Translations under genes and position numbers: made by a program | The notes under the pieces: generated by a model | What the model saw: the letters and a program-made list of their open reading frames with translations, nothing else | Database searches by the model: none | What the model was told of the DNA's origin: nothing | Shown here: piece by piece, positions 43,145 to 52,043 of the stretch | Layout of the letters: every line of letters starts with the position of its first letter | How positions within the stretch are numbered: position 1 is the stretch's first letter | Source of the DNA: an uncultured Succinivibrio sp. | GTDB lineage: Bacteria > Pseudomonadota > Gammaproteobacteria > Enterobacterales > Succinivibrionaceae | Reading direction: 5' to 3' | DNA: 64,000 nt | Assembly: GCA_934218695.1 (NCBI GenBank) | Contig: CAKQDA010000002.1 | Span: 62,001 to 126,000 of the forward strand

Positions 43145-46100
43145 TTATGAGCAAACCTGTTTTGCGAGAGTACTGTTTGCAGCGAATGCCTGAAGCAATT
43201 GTCTTAAGATCTCAAGTCTTGTCCTTGATTCACTTTCAGGAACGTTATAACGCAATGAACTAGGACCCGTAATTCTGTATTCATTGTGTTTACAGGTAGT
43301 CATAAGTCTAATGAGATAATCATTGGAGATCCTGTGATTCTGATTTAGTTCGATGATACCGCCTTTAGCATCCCCATTTATCCTCTTTATTCCAAGCTCT
43401 GTTGCCAGGACTTTTAATGCAGAGATCTCAAAGAGGTTTTGTGCTGCATCTGGAAGAAAACCGAATCTGTCGATAAGTTCCACTTTAAGATCTTCAAACT
43501 CTTCATGAGTTTTGCATGAAGATAGTCTTTTGTAGAGTGACAGTCTTGTATTAACGTCTGCAATATAGTCTGATGGCAGCAGGCAAGGCAGGTGCAGGTC
43601 AATTTCGCACTCATTTAAGGTGATCTCTGCAAGTGAAGGTTCATGACCTTCCTTTAGTGCTTTTACTGCAGCTTCAAGCATTTCTGAATAAAGAGAAAAA
43701 CCTACAGATTCAATCTGGCCGGACTGTTCCTCTCCTAACAGTTCTCCTGCACCTCTGATTTCCATATCATGAGTTGCAAGCACAAATCCGGCTCCTAATT
43801 CCTCTAAAGAGGATATGGCATCAAGACGGAGTTTTGCATCTTTGGACAGAAGCTGTTTTGGAGGTGTAAAGAGATATGCGTAGGCCTGATGATGAGAACG
43901 ACCTACACGACCTCTGATTTGGTGTAACTGAGCTAACCCCAGTAAATCAGCTCTATCAATGATAATAGTGTTTGCAGTAGGTACATCAAGACCATTTTCA
44001 ACAATAGTGGAGCAGACTAAAAGGTTAAATCTCTGATGATAGAAATCCCTCATCACTTTCTGAAGATCACGCTCATTGAGCTGTCCGTGACCAATTCCGA
44101 TTTTGGCCTCTGGCACAAGTTTTGTAAGCTGTTCAGCTCTCTGATTGATTGTGGCAACATCGTTATGCAGATAATATACCTGACCACCACGTCGCAATTC
44201 ACGCATGATGGCCTCTCGGGTAAGAGCATCTGATTTTTCTGTTACAAAGGTTTTTACAGCGAGTCTGTGCTCAGGAGGAGTTGCAATGATTGACAGCTCT
44301 CTCATTCCTTCCATTGCCATGTTCAATGTTCGAGGAATAGGTGTGGCTGTAAGAGTAAGCAGGTCAACCTGGGCTCTGATTTCCTTAAGTCTTTCCTTCT
44401 GTTTTACACCAAAGCGGTGTTCTTCATCGACAATGATAAGTCCGAGTTTTTTAAATTTTATGTCTTTTGATAAGAGCTTATGGGTACCGATGATAATATC
44501 AACTGTACCTTTTTCGATCTCTTTAATTACTTCATTCTGCTGTTTTACTGTTTTAAATCGTGACAGCAGTTCAACGTTGATTGCAGTTCCTGCAAATCTG
44601 TCTTTAAAATTCTGGTAATGCTGTTCTGCAAGAATAGTTGTAGGAACGAGAACAGCCACCTGAGAGCCTGCTGATGCAACAACAAAAGCTGCTCGAAGCG
44701 CAACTTCAGTCTTTCCAAAACCTACATCCCCGCAGACTAATCTGTCCATAGGTTGTTCTTTGGCCAGATCTTTTATTGTGTTGCTGATAGCCGCCATCTG
44801 ATCAGGAGTTTCCTGATAACCGAATCCTGATGCAAATTCATCTAAAGCTTTTTCATCGACCTTAAAAGAAGTTCCTGCAACAGCTTCACGTCTTGCATAA
44901 AGATCTAAAAGCTGTGCAGCTACATCAGTAACTTTTTGTACTGCCTTGGCTTTCTTTTTAGACCAGGTATCATTACCTAAACGTGAAAGTTGAGGATTTT
45001 CTGAACCTGAATATCTTGCTACCTTTGATAATGAGGTGATGGGAATATTCAGCATATCCCCGTTTTGGTATTCAATAGTCAGAAACTCTCCCTTTATGCC
45101 CCCGATATCGAGAATTTTAAGACCTCTGTAACGACCGATACCGTGATCGATGTGTACAACAACCTGACCTTCTTTTAGTGAAGAAAGATTTCGGATGATG
45201 GTATCCTGAGAGAGTTTTGATTTATATGATGCTTTTCTCTGTTTTACAACTTTAAATCCTAATAGCTCACTTTCTGTCAGAACACAGATTTTTGATGAAG
45301 GGAGAATAATGCCTTCATCAAAAGGAGCTATCGTCATCATCAGACAGTCTTTAGCATTCAGAAATTCGTCAAATGAAGACGCAGGTTTCAGACCGAATTT
45401 ATCGATAAGAACCTGAGGCAGGAGCTCACGTAATGACTGACGTCTTCCTTCAGAGAGAGCACAGATCAATATTCTGTAGCCGTGACTGATTCTGTCATCT
45501 GTAAAAGCAACAAAAGCTCTTGATGATTCTTTTTCCTGATGGTTGAAGGCAATGTCTGGTATCTTTTCAAAGTCAGTGTTATAGAAGCCACGTTTTGAAA
45601 CAGTGTTCTCGTCAAAAGGAATTTTATAAAGAGAAATTCTCTCAAACCGCTTTAAGCAGTCAGAAAATTCCTTTGGAGTTAAAAATACTCTTTGAGCAGG
45701 CAGGGTAGGGTGATCTGAATTGCCTGCATATTCTAAGGCTCTTTTGTGTACGTCTACATCAAAGTCATCACAGGATTTTGCAACATCATCCACAGTTATG
45801 ATTTTGAATCTGTTATTCAGATAGTTAAATACAGGTTCAACTTCAGTGAAGAACAAAGGCAGATAGTATTCAATGCCGGCAGGAATTGCACCTTTTGAAA
45901 CAGCCTGATATATTGGGTGATTTGTAAGATTGGCTCCTACAAAAGAGTCTCTGTAATTGCTTCTGAAAAGACTGATACCTGTCTCATCGAGTGGAAATTC
46001 GTGAGCCGGCAGCATGGAAACAGAATCAATTTTATCCAGAGAGCGCTGTGAATCGACATCAAAGATCCTCAGAGTATCTACTTCATCATCGAAGAAATCG

Positions 46101-46672
46101 ATTCTGTACGGAGTTTTCGATCCCATCGGATAAATATCAACAATAGAACCTCTTACAGCAAACTCTCCTGGTGACAGAACCTGTTCAACCAAAAGATACC
46201 CGTGGCTGACAAGCTCTTTTTTCATCATGGTGATATCACGTTTATCGCCAACCTTAATTGAAAAACTCTGTTTTTTGATAAAAGAAACAGGAGCAATGCG
46301 GGGCATAAGAGCCTGTACAGTTGTCAGAACAATGCCATCAGTCATGTCAGGCATTGTTGCCAGAATTTTTATGCGTGAGGATACAATATCCTGATGAGGT
46401 GACAGAGTGTCATATGGCAGGGTCTCCCAATCTGAGAAATATTCAATATCAGTTTTGGGAAGTAATGCTTTTAGACCAGATCTTAGTGACTGGGCATCAA
46501 AACTGTCAGCGCAGATAACTAAAACAGGGTAGGATCCTCCGTCATGTGTAGCCTGTTCATAAATGGCGGCAATCGATCCTGCTAAGGATGTTGAATTAAA
46601 ATTGCCTATTGATTTTACTGTATTTGAAAAGGTTGCGTTGATATTGCCTTTTATAAGATCTTTTAACTGCAT
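43145..46672 (-). CDS. mfd: Mfd, transcription-repair coupling factor
   Basis: A DNA translocase that removes RNA polymerase stalled at lesions and recruits UvrA; 1175 residues, the normal length. Seen in order: a UvrB-like N-terminal module (SYPVLVICADSFDAQSLRSG, SDWETLPYDTLSPHQDI), the polymerase-interacting domain (GQVVVHIDHGIGRYRGL), the RecG-like motor with Walker A GDVGFGKTEVALRAA (about residue 650) and DEEHRFG (about 747), TATPIPRTLNMAMEG, GRVGRSHHQAYAYL, and the C-terminal TRCF domain (LPSDYIADVNTRLSLYKRLS). Transcribed alone on the minus strand. Confidence 0.98.
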   Translation of the reverse strand: MQLKDLIKGNINATFSNTVKSIGNFNSTSLAGSIAAIYEQATHDGGSYPVLVICADSFDAQSLRSGLKALLPKTDIEYFSDWETLPYDTLSPHQDIVSSRIKILATMPDMTDGIVLTTVQALMPRIAPVSFIKKQSFSIKVGDKRDITMMKKELVSHGYLLVEQVLSPGEFAVRGSIVDIYPMGSKTPYRIDFFDDEVDTLRIFDVDSQRSLDKIDSVSMLPAHEFPLDETGISLFRSNYRDSFVGANLTNHPIYQAVSKGAIPAGIEYYLPLFFTEVEPVFNYLNNRFKIITVDDVAKSCDDFDVDVHKRALEYAGNSDHPTLPAQRVFLTPKEFSDCLKRFERISLYKIPFDENTVSKRGFYNTDFEKIPDIAFNHQEKESSRAFVAFTDDRISHGYRILICALSEGRRQSLRELLPQVLIDKFGLKPASSFDEFLNAKDCLMMTIAPFDEGIILPSSKICVLTESELLGFKVVKQRKASYKSKLSQDTIIRNLSSLKEGQVVVHIDHGIGRYRGLKILDIGGIKGEFLTIEYQNGDMLNIPITSLSKVARYSGSENPQLSRLGNDTWSKKKAKAVQKVTDVAAQLLDLYARREAVAGTSFKVDEKALDEFASGFGYQETPDQMAAISNTIKDLAKEQPMDRLVCGDVGFGKTEVALRAAFVVASAGSQVAVLVPTTILAEQHYQNFKDRFAGTAINVELLSRFKTVKQQNEVIKEIEKGTVDIIIGTHKLLSKDIKFKKLGLIIVDEEHRFGVKQKERLKEIRAQVDLLTLTATPIPRTLNMAMEGMRELSIIATPPEHRLAVKTFVTEKSDALTREAIMRELRRGGQVYYLHNDVATINQRAEQLTKLVPEAKIGIGHGQLNERDLQKVMRDFYHQRFNLLVCSTIVENGLDVPTANTIIIDRADLLGLAQLHQIRGRVGRSHHQAYAYLFTPPKQLLSKDAKLRLDAISSLEELGAGFVLATHDMEIRGAGELLGEEQSGQIESVGFSLYSEMLEAAVKALKEGHEPSLAEITLNECEIDLHLPCLLPSDYIADVNTRLSLYKRLSSCKTHEEFEDLKVELIDRFGFLPDAAQNLFEISALKVLATELGIKRINGDAKGGIIELNQNHRISNDYLIRLMTTCKHNEYRITGPSSLRYNVPESESRTRLEILRQLLQAFAANSTLAKQVCS

Positions 46673-46820
46673 TGTTTTGTCTTTTACGTTTGTAATATTG
46701 TAGATATCAGAATCAGGCCGTATTAACAGTCTTTAAATCGAATTACTTTATCTGTAAAATTCACACAGTGCAGTATCCTACAGAACATCTCAAGATATTT
46801 CATCAAGATAATTCATTTTG

Positions 46821-46854
46821 ATAATACAAGGTGATAAATAATACAAGGCGATAA
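46821..46854 (+). repeat. Two tandem 17-bp repeats
   Basis: ATAATACAAGGTGATAA (46821-46837) is followed directly by ATAATACAAGGCGATAA (46838-46854); one base differs. It lies just upstream of a possible -10 (TATACT, 46865-46870) for the next gene and may be a duplicated operator or chance slippage. Confidence 0.55.
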
Positions 46855-46960
46855 TAAGTTGCGTTATACTACGGGCAATTTTACATCATTTGTGTGTCAG
46901 CTTAAATCTGTCATGGCAAAAACATCACTGTTTACTAAAATCTGAGATTCAGAACTGAAA

Positions 46961-48388
46961 ATGAAATACATACAGAATCCTATTTATCTATTGGCGTGGT
47001 TTGTTTTTATTTCAGCTTGCGCTTACATAATTCCTTATTTTTCAAATGATTACCGCTACATGATGATCGAAGGAACTCAGGACATTGTGTCATCATTTAG
47101 TGATATTGTTATCTCCCAGTACAGGCATTACTTTACCTGGGGGGGAAGAACTCCCCCTCATGTGCTGGCACAGCTTTTATTATGGGGTGGCAAGGCTGTA
47201 TCTGCTGTTTGTGCAGGCATATGCTATCTTTTACTGATATATCTTATTTATATTCATGGCCTTGGCAGAAGAGAAAATCCTTTTAAACTTTCATTTATTC
47301 CAGTACTTTATATAACAGTGGGATTATGGCTGTGTTTAAGAGCTTACGGTGAGGTTATATTTATGTTGGTTACCTCCTGTAACTATCTGTATACAACCAC
47401 CTTTATCCTGTTGTACCTGCTGCCATTCAGATTTTCGATAGGCTCTGACAACTGCAAAAAATCTTTACCGTTTGCCATAATGATGTTCTTACTGGGTATC
47501 ATTGCAGGCTGGTGCAATGAGAATACCGGGTTTGCAATCTGTGCATCTAATTTGCTACTGTGCCTGTATTTTTACAGAGTAGGAAAACTGTCATTCTGGC
47601 ATATGGCCGGCTTTGCTGGTACCTGTATCGGCTTTCTGATTCTGGTGCTGTCTCCTGGCAACAATGCCCGTCTTGAGATGATGGAGAATACAGGAAGCTT
47701 TGATTACTTCTCTCATCTTTTGGTATCACTTGATATCTTTTTCCTGACACTGTTAGAAGAATTACCTCTTATTCTGTCACTAGCCTATCTTTTGTTTATC
47801 TCCTATAAAAAGAAGCTGTTTTCAAAGGATAGGTTTGCAAAATATAAAAATGATTTTGCAGGTGTGCTTTACTTGTTTATTTTAGGTTTCTCATCTTTGG
47901 CAGTTATGATCTTTTCACCTAATTTCCCTGCAAGAACAGCGACACCATTTACATGTTCAATGATTGCCAGTGTATTGGGTGTTTACTTTATTCTAAAAAA
48001 AGAAGGGATAAGAATACTGCCAAGAACATTAACCGTATCCTTATACACTTTATGCTTTGTTTATATTCTTGTGACAGGAGAGAATGCTTTAGGCGGTCTT
48101 TTGAAGGTAAAACAGGATATGGTTCTGCGTGATCAGGAAATACAGCAGCAGTTAAATGCCGGTGTAAAGGATCTTGTGGTAAATCCGTTAACAGTTGAAA
48201 CCTCACGCTATATCTTTGTAGCCGATGTGAGAACAAAACCAACCTTCTTTGCCAATGAGATTTTAAGTCGTTTTTATCATGTAAACTCAATTGTCAGAAC
48301 CTGCGATTTCAAAAAAACTGCAAAACATTCTGATTTAATTATTTTTCAAAATTACGGACAGCCTGTATGCAACGTGAAGAAACCCTAG
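46961..48388 (+). CDS. Polytopic membrane protein, DUF6056-like
   Basis: A 475-residue inner-membrane protein with about ten to twelve helices and a soluble C-terminal part from about 395. Features recalling the DUF6056 / glycosyltransferase-C-like group: an early acidic/aromatic loop FSNDYRYMMIEGTQDIV, GGRTPPHVLAQLLLWGGKA, AGWCNENTGFAICASN and LVLSPGNNARLEMMENTGSF. Related proteins are thought to work in surface glycan biosynthesis, but the reaction is not known. No ribosome binding site is obvious. The next small gene begins inside its last 22 bases. Confidence 0.65.
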   Translation: MKYIQNPIYLLAWFVFISACAYIIPYFSNDYRYMMIEGTQDIVSSFSDIVISQYRHYFTWGGRTPPHVLAQLLLWGGKAVSAVCAGICYLLLIYLIYIHGLGRRENPFKLSFIPVLYITVGLWLCLRAYGEVIFMLVTSCNYLYTTTFILLYLLPFRFSIGSDNCKKSLPFAIMMFLLGIIAGWCNENTGFAICASNLLLCLYFYRVGKLSFWHMAGFAGTCIGFLILVLSPGNNARLEMMENTGSFDYFSHLLVSLDIFFLTLLEELPLILSLAYLLFISYKKKLFSKDRFAKYKNDFAGVLYLFILGFSSLAVMIFSPNFPARTATPFTCSMIASVLGVYFILKKEGIRILPRTLTVSLYTLCFVYILVTGENALGGLLKVKQDMVLRDQEIQQQLNAGVKDLVVNPLTVETSRYIFVADVRTKPTFFANEILSRFYHVNSIVRTCDFKKTAKHSDLIIFQNYGQPVCNVKKP

Positions 48389-48663
48389 TAAAAGCAGTAA
48401 AGAGAGCTTTACTGTCTCAAAGTGATGACAGAATGGTAAAGGAACTTCTGGTTATACACGAAAGAGACAGGCTTGCACAAAGATTTGATGTTACAAACAG
48501 AATTCAGGGCAGGAACGCATCCGATCTGATGGATGACGATCTTCTGTACAAACATGAGATGATAAAAAAGAAGCTGGCCTATAAGGTCAGCTCCTCACGA
48601 TTCCCTCTGCCAAAATCTGTCAGGATAGAAATGTTAAGAAAAAATCACAACCGCGGAAGTTAG
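48367..48663 (+). CDS. Small basic protein of unknown function
   Basis: 98 residues, charged, rich in Lys, Arg, Asp and Leu, predicted helical (ETLVKAVKRALLSQ, MVKELLVIHERDRLAQRF, LLYKHEMIKKKLAYK) with no signal or membrane segment. It starts within the end of the DUF6056-like gene (22-base overlap), which suggests coupled translation. Its TAG overlaps the TAA of the convergent binding-protein gene by two bases. The regular alternation of hydrophobic and charged residues supports a real protein, but I recognise no family. Confidence 0.5.
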   Translation: MQREETLVKAVKRALLSQSDDRMVKELLVIHERDRLAQRFDVTNRIQGRNASDLMDDDLLYKHEMIKKKLAYKVSSSRFPLPKSVRIEMLRKNHNRGS

Positions 48664-49814
48664 TCCCAGCCGTTTTCGCTGTCCTCTGAGCTGTCAGAGG
48701 ACTTTATTCTGGCAGAATCGGTCTTCATGGCATTCCAGACTCTGTTGGTGATTTTTGTAGTTTTGGCAGGTGTTGGCTGCATAAAATACATCGTTTTAAG
48801 CTTTTCTTCAGAGAGCATAATGCTGTCATTTGCTTTTAGCTCTTCAGACAGATTCTTCATTGCTTCGTCAACAGGCAGCACGTAACCTAGCTCATCTGAA
48901 AGTTTTCTTGCGTTTTCCGGAGTCAAAAGCCAGTCAAACCATTTCATTGCGTTGTCGTAGTTTTTTGCTCCACGAGGTACTGTCCAACTGTCGTACCAGT
49001 AAATTGAGCCTTCCTTTGGAATTACGTATTCAATGTCGTATTTATGTTTTCCGTGAGCTGCAAGATGTTTACCCTGAATGATGTCACCAGAATAACCTAT
49101 TGCTGCACAGATTTCTCCTGAAGCAAGATCTGTTACATAACGGTTTGACTGGAAATATGCGGTGTTGGAGGCCAGGTAGGTCAGGAGCTTTTTTGCCTCC
49201 TCATAATCTGCAGCTTTCTCGGATACAGGATCTTTTCCAAGATAATGCTGAACTGCAGAGATCACCTCAATAGGGGAATCAATGATAGCAATGCCACATT
49301 TTTTTAACTTATCGGAATTCTCTTTTTTGAACAGAAAATCCCATGAATCAATTTTGTAGTCTTTGCCAAAAATTTCTTCAATCTTCTGTTTGTTGTAGCC
49401 TATACCGATAGAGATCTCAATATAAGGATAGGCATAGTCATTGTTTGGGTCTAAAGTGGCCATTTTAGCCATTCTAGAATGATTTAACTTTACCCAGTTG
49501 GGAATTTTTGAATGGTCAATTTTCTGTAAGGCTCCAGATTTTGCCATTCTTGGTACATAGTAGCTTACGACTACAGCTGCATCAAAACCGGTATTACCGG
49601 CAAGCAGCCTTGCTTCCTGCAGTTCATTTGAGTCGTATTCCACATAGCTGGTCTTAAGACCGGTATCTTTTTCAAAGTCGGCTACAGTGTGTTCTCCAAT
49701 ATTGTAGCTCCAGTTCCAGATATTTACTTTATCGCTGTTTTCAGCCATCGCGCTATTCACGGTACCCAGACAGATGGTACTTAAAAGGCACAAAGACATT
49801 AGCTTCATTATCAT
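48660..49814 (-). CDS. PotD/PotF-like polyamine-binding periplasmic protein (orphan)
   Basis: A substrate-binding protein of a spermidine/putrescine ABC importer type, 384 residues. It has a signal peptide (ending NSAMA), then VNIWNWSYNIGEHTVADFEK, typical of PotF-like proteins, and NDYAYPYIEISIGIGYN, ICAAIGYSGDIIQGKHLA, YWYDSWTVPRGAKN and LTPENARKLSDELGYVLPV. A Ser/Asp-rich tail of about 15 residues ends the protein. GAGG precedes the ATG at 49814. No ATPase or permease genes are adjacent, so the transporter must be encoded elsewhere or the protein has another use such as a sensor. The polyamine is not determinable by eye. Confidence 0.85.
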   Translation of the reverse strand: MIMKLMSLCLLSTICLGTVNSAMAENSDKVNIWNWSYNIGEHTVADFEKDTGLKTSYVEYDSNELQEARLLAGNTGFDAAVVVSYYVPRMAKSGALQKIDHSKIPNWVKLNHSRMAKMATLDPNNDYAYPYIEISIGIGYNKQKIEEIFGKDYKIDSWDFLFKKENSDKLKKCGIAIIDSPIEVISAVQHYLGKDPVSEKAADYEEAKKLLTYLASNTAYFQSNRYVTDLASGEICAAIGYSGDIIQGKHLAAHGKHKYDIEYVIPKEGSIYWYDSWTVPRGAKNYDNAMKWFDWLLTPENARKLSDELGYVLPVDEAMKNLSEELKANDSIMLSEEKLKTMYFMQPTPAKTTKITNRVWNAMKTDSARIKSSDSSEDSENGWD

Positions 49815-50154
49815 TTAACCTCAAAATATGTTTAAAAGCCGAATTAATCGGTCCATCTTTAGTAAATCATGCCAATCTCCAGGTGTCAAATTTATACGAC
49901 ATATATTTACCTGTTTTGGGATTTGCTTACAGATGTTTTAACAATATTCAGAAAATTTAAATTTTTTGAAAAATAATAAAGAGTCTTTTTTTTTTGTTAG
50001 CTTATGATAAAGTGAATAAAAAATATATTTGTAATTTTATCTCCGGAACATGGCTGATAAACGGACCATTACCCATATCTGACATTTGTTTACAGAAAAA
50101 TACTGGATTTTGAGTCCAAACATAAATATTCATTATTTGATACAGGGATAAGCA
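49815..50154. other. Divergent intergenic region
   Basis: 340 bases of AT-rich DNA between the binding-protein gene and the co-polymerase-like gene. It must hold both promoters. No motif strong enough to call. Confidence 0.45.
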
Positions 50155-51630
50155 ATGAACGAACAGAATGAAGAAATTGAAATAGATCTTTTAAGATTGT
50201 TTCGTTTCATATTGTCAAAATCCAAAACACTTTTAATCTTTGGAATTATTTTTGCGGTTCTGGGATTTTCATATAAATACTGTCGTTTTGAGTTTTCTTC
50301 AACTCCTCTTGCCGAAGTAAATAATCTTTTCACAATCGAAAAGATTGAAAAAGAACCTGATGGTAAAGTTGTAAAGAAAAAAGAGAAAGTTTCATATAAC
50401 CTTTATAAGGAAGACTATGAGGCTCGTTACTCTGAGTACGAAAGTAAAAAAAGAAATGTTGTACTTAAGAAAAAGTTTTTAGAACAGGATTTTGAAGAAT
50501 TCAACAGAAAACTTGTCACCACTCAAGAGTACATCAGAAATTCAAAACTCTACAATCTTTCCCCTGAAAGTTACTGGGAAAGTGAGTTCTACTATACTGT
50601 CCGTGAAAAAAATGCCAAGACTGCAATGCCAAACGTTGCATCTGTAAAGAAGGCATTAAAGTCAAAAGAAGAAGGTGAGGAAGAGACTTTTGAAAATGAG
50701 TCAACAGTTGTGCGCTTTGCTAACAGACTGTTGCATACACAAAAGTATATTCAGGCCTTTGCAAAAAGCCTCGGAATTAGCATGAATCTTACACAGAAGC
50801 CTGTAAGTGAACTTTTCGGCTTTTCTGCAATTGACAGTTATTCTTTTGTCATAAGCCTTAAAGGTGATTCTAAAGAAACTCTTTCAAAACTTGAAAGAGT
50901 AAAAAAAGAGTTTGATAAGGAATTTACAGATTTTTACGGTCAGGATTACATCATAAAAATTGTTCCAATTTCTTGTGAGAGAATTTACAACGCAGGTTTA
51001 ATTAAATTAAAGCTCGATACAGACAATGCAGTGGTAAAAATCAATAATGAAATTGAAAACAAGAAAAATCAGATTTTAAATCAGGTTCAGCCTCTGCCTC
51101 CTGAAGATATTAGCGCAAAGATGAAGACTCTTGAAGGCTATAAAACCATGAAACTCTTGATTTTTACAATCGCAGGTTTATTTGGAGGTATCTTCCTTGG
51201 TGCAGCATATTTTGGTATGAAGTATCTGTTCTCCGGTAAGATAACCTCAAGTGAATATCTTAAGAATCTGTACGGCTTGAAGAACATCGCTGTATTGCAT
51301 GAAAGCTCATTTTCAAAAGAAATACCTGACGAAAAAGTAAGACTTGAAAATGCTGTAGAAATCCTGTCTGCAGGTAAAAAGAAAGTTGTTCTAGTTTCAA
51401 CTCTTGAGGGTAAGGACATCAGCAATGCAACAGAAATTATCAGCTCTGCCCTGTCCAAATCAGGTGTTGCCTACGATTTTGTTAAAGATTGCAAGCTTAA
51501 GGAAATTACCGACAGTGATGCTGTAATTATAGTAGAAAAGCTGGATGTATCTGTTTTAGATGCTGCACGTGTTGAGATTGAGAATCTCCTTGCATATAAA
51601 GTCAGTGTCGAAGGTATTGTTTACGCTTAA
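50155..51630 (+). CDS. Wzz/Wzc-like polysaccharide co-polymerase with degenerate kinase-like domain
   Basis: A 491-residue inner-membrane protein. An N-terminal cytosolic stub IEIDLLRLFRFILSKSK leads into a first helix (LLIFGIIFAVLGFSYKY), followed by a long periplasmic coiled-coil region (55-320), a Pro-rich segment VQPLPPEDI, and a second helix (LLIFTIAGLFGGIFLGAAYF, about 327-346), which is the Wzz/PCP pattern. The C-terminal cytosolic part (KKKVVLVSTLEGKDISNATE, then DAVIIVEKLDVSVLDAARVE) has the order of a BY-kinase domain, but the Walker A Gly-Lys-Ser/Thr is absent and no Tyr cluster follows. No other polysaccharide gene adjoins. Chain-length control of a surface glycan is the best guess. 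Confidence 0.65.
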   Translation: MNEQNEEIEIDLLRLFRFILSKSKTLLIFGIIFAVLGFSYKYCRFEFSSTPLAEVNNLFTIEKIEKEPDGKVVKKKEKVSYNLYKEDYEARYSEYESKKRNVVLKKKFLEQDFEEFNRKLVTTQEYIRNSKLYNLSPESYWESEFYYTVREKNAKTAMPNVASVKKALKSKEEGEEETFENESTVVRFANRLLHTQKYIQAFAKSLGISMNLTQKPVSELFGFSAIDSYSFVISLKGDSKETLSKLERVKKEFDKEFTDFYGQDYIIKIVPISCERIYNAGLIKLKLDTDNAVVKINNEIENKKNQILNQVQPLPPEDISAKMKTLEGYKTMKLLIFTIAGLFGGIFLGAAYFGMKYLFSGKITSSEYLKNLYGLKNIAVLHESSFSKEIPDEKVRLENAVEILSAGKKKVVLVSTLEGKDISNATEIISSALSKSGVAYDFVKDCKLKEITDSDAVIIVEKLDVSVLDAARVEIENLLAYKVSVEGIVYA

Positions 51631-51748
51631 CAGTCACTACCATACAAAATATTAAACAGTTTTTTTGCTTATCAAAATCTGAGATTCAGGCTCTAGATCT
51701 TCATGATTGCCTCCATCCTTTTCGAGGATATTCAGAGGCGCCTTTTAC

Positions 51749-51772
51749 GGCTGTGCAATGCAGCCTTTTTTT
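51749..51772 (+). terminator. Terminator after the co-polymerase-like gene
   Basis: Stem GGCTG/CAGCC (51749-51753 with 51761-51765) followed by seven T. The rest of 51631-52043 is AT-rich, with nothing else recognised. Confidence 0.7.
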
Positions 51773-52043
51773 CACAATACAATCTTCTTTCCTGTAATAA
51801 TTCCCTTCCATATATGATTCTAATTTTCTTTAAATTTCACAAATAAATAGAGATTAAGTACTGTTTTGCTGTTGCACTGTCATTTCGTTGTACGTTTGTT
51901 TGTTTTTTTCAGCACTTGCACAGTTTTCATATAAATCTTATAACTCAGTCAAATCTCAACTCGTTATATTCTGTATAATTTCCTTTGTTTGTCACTGTGT
52001 TGTCTATTGTTAATTCGTTCTAAAACAACAGGTAAGTATTTAT

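Noticed and set aside
44205..44618. 137-codon plus-strand frame inside mfd
   Set aside because: It is a shadow of the strongly supported mfd gene on the other strand and has no family features.
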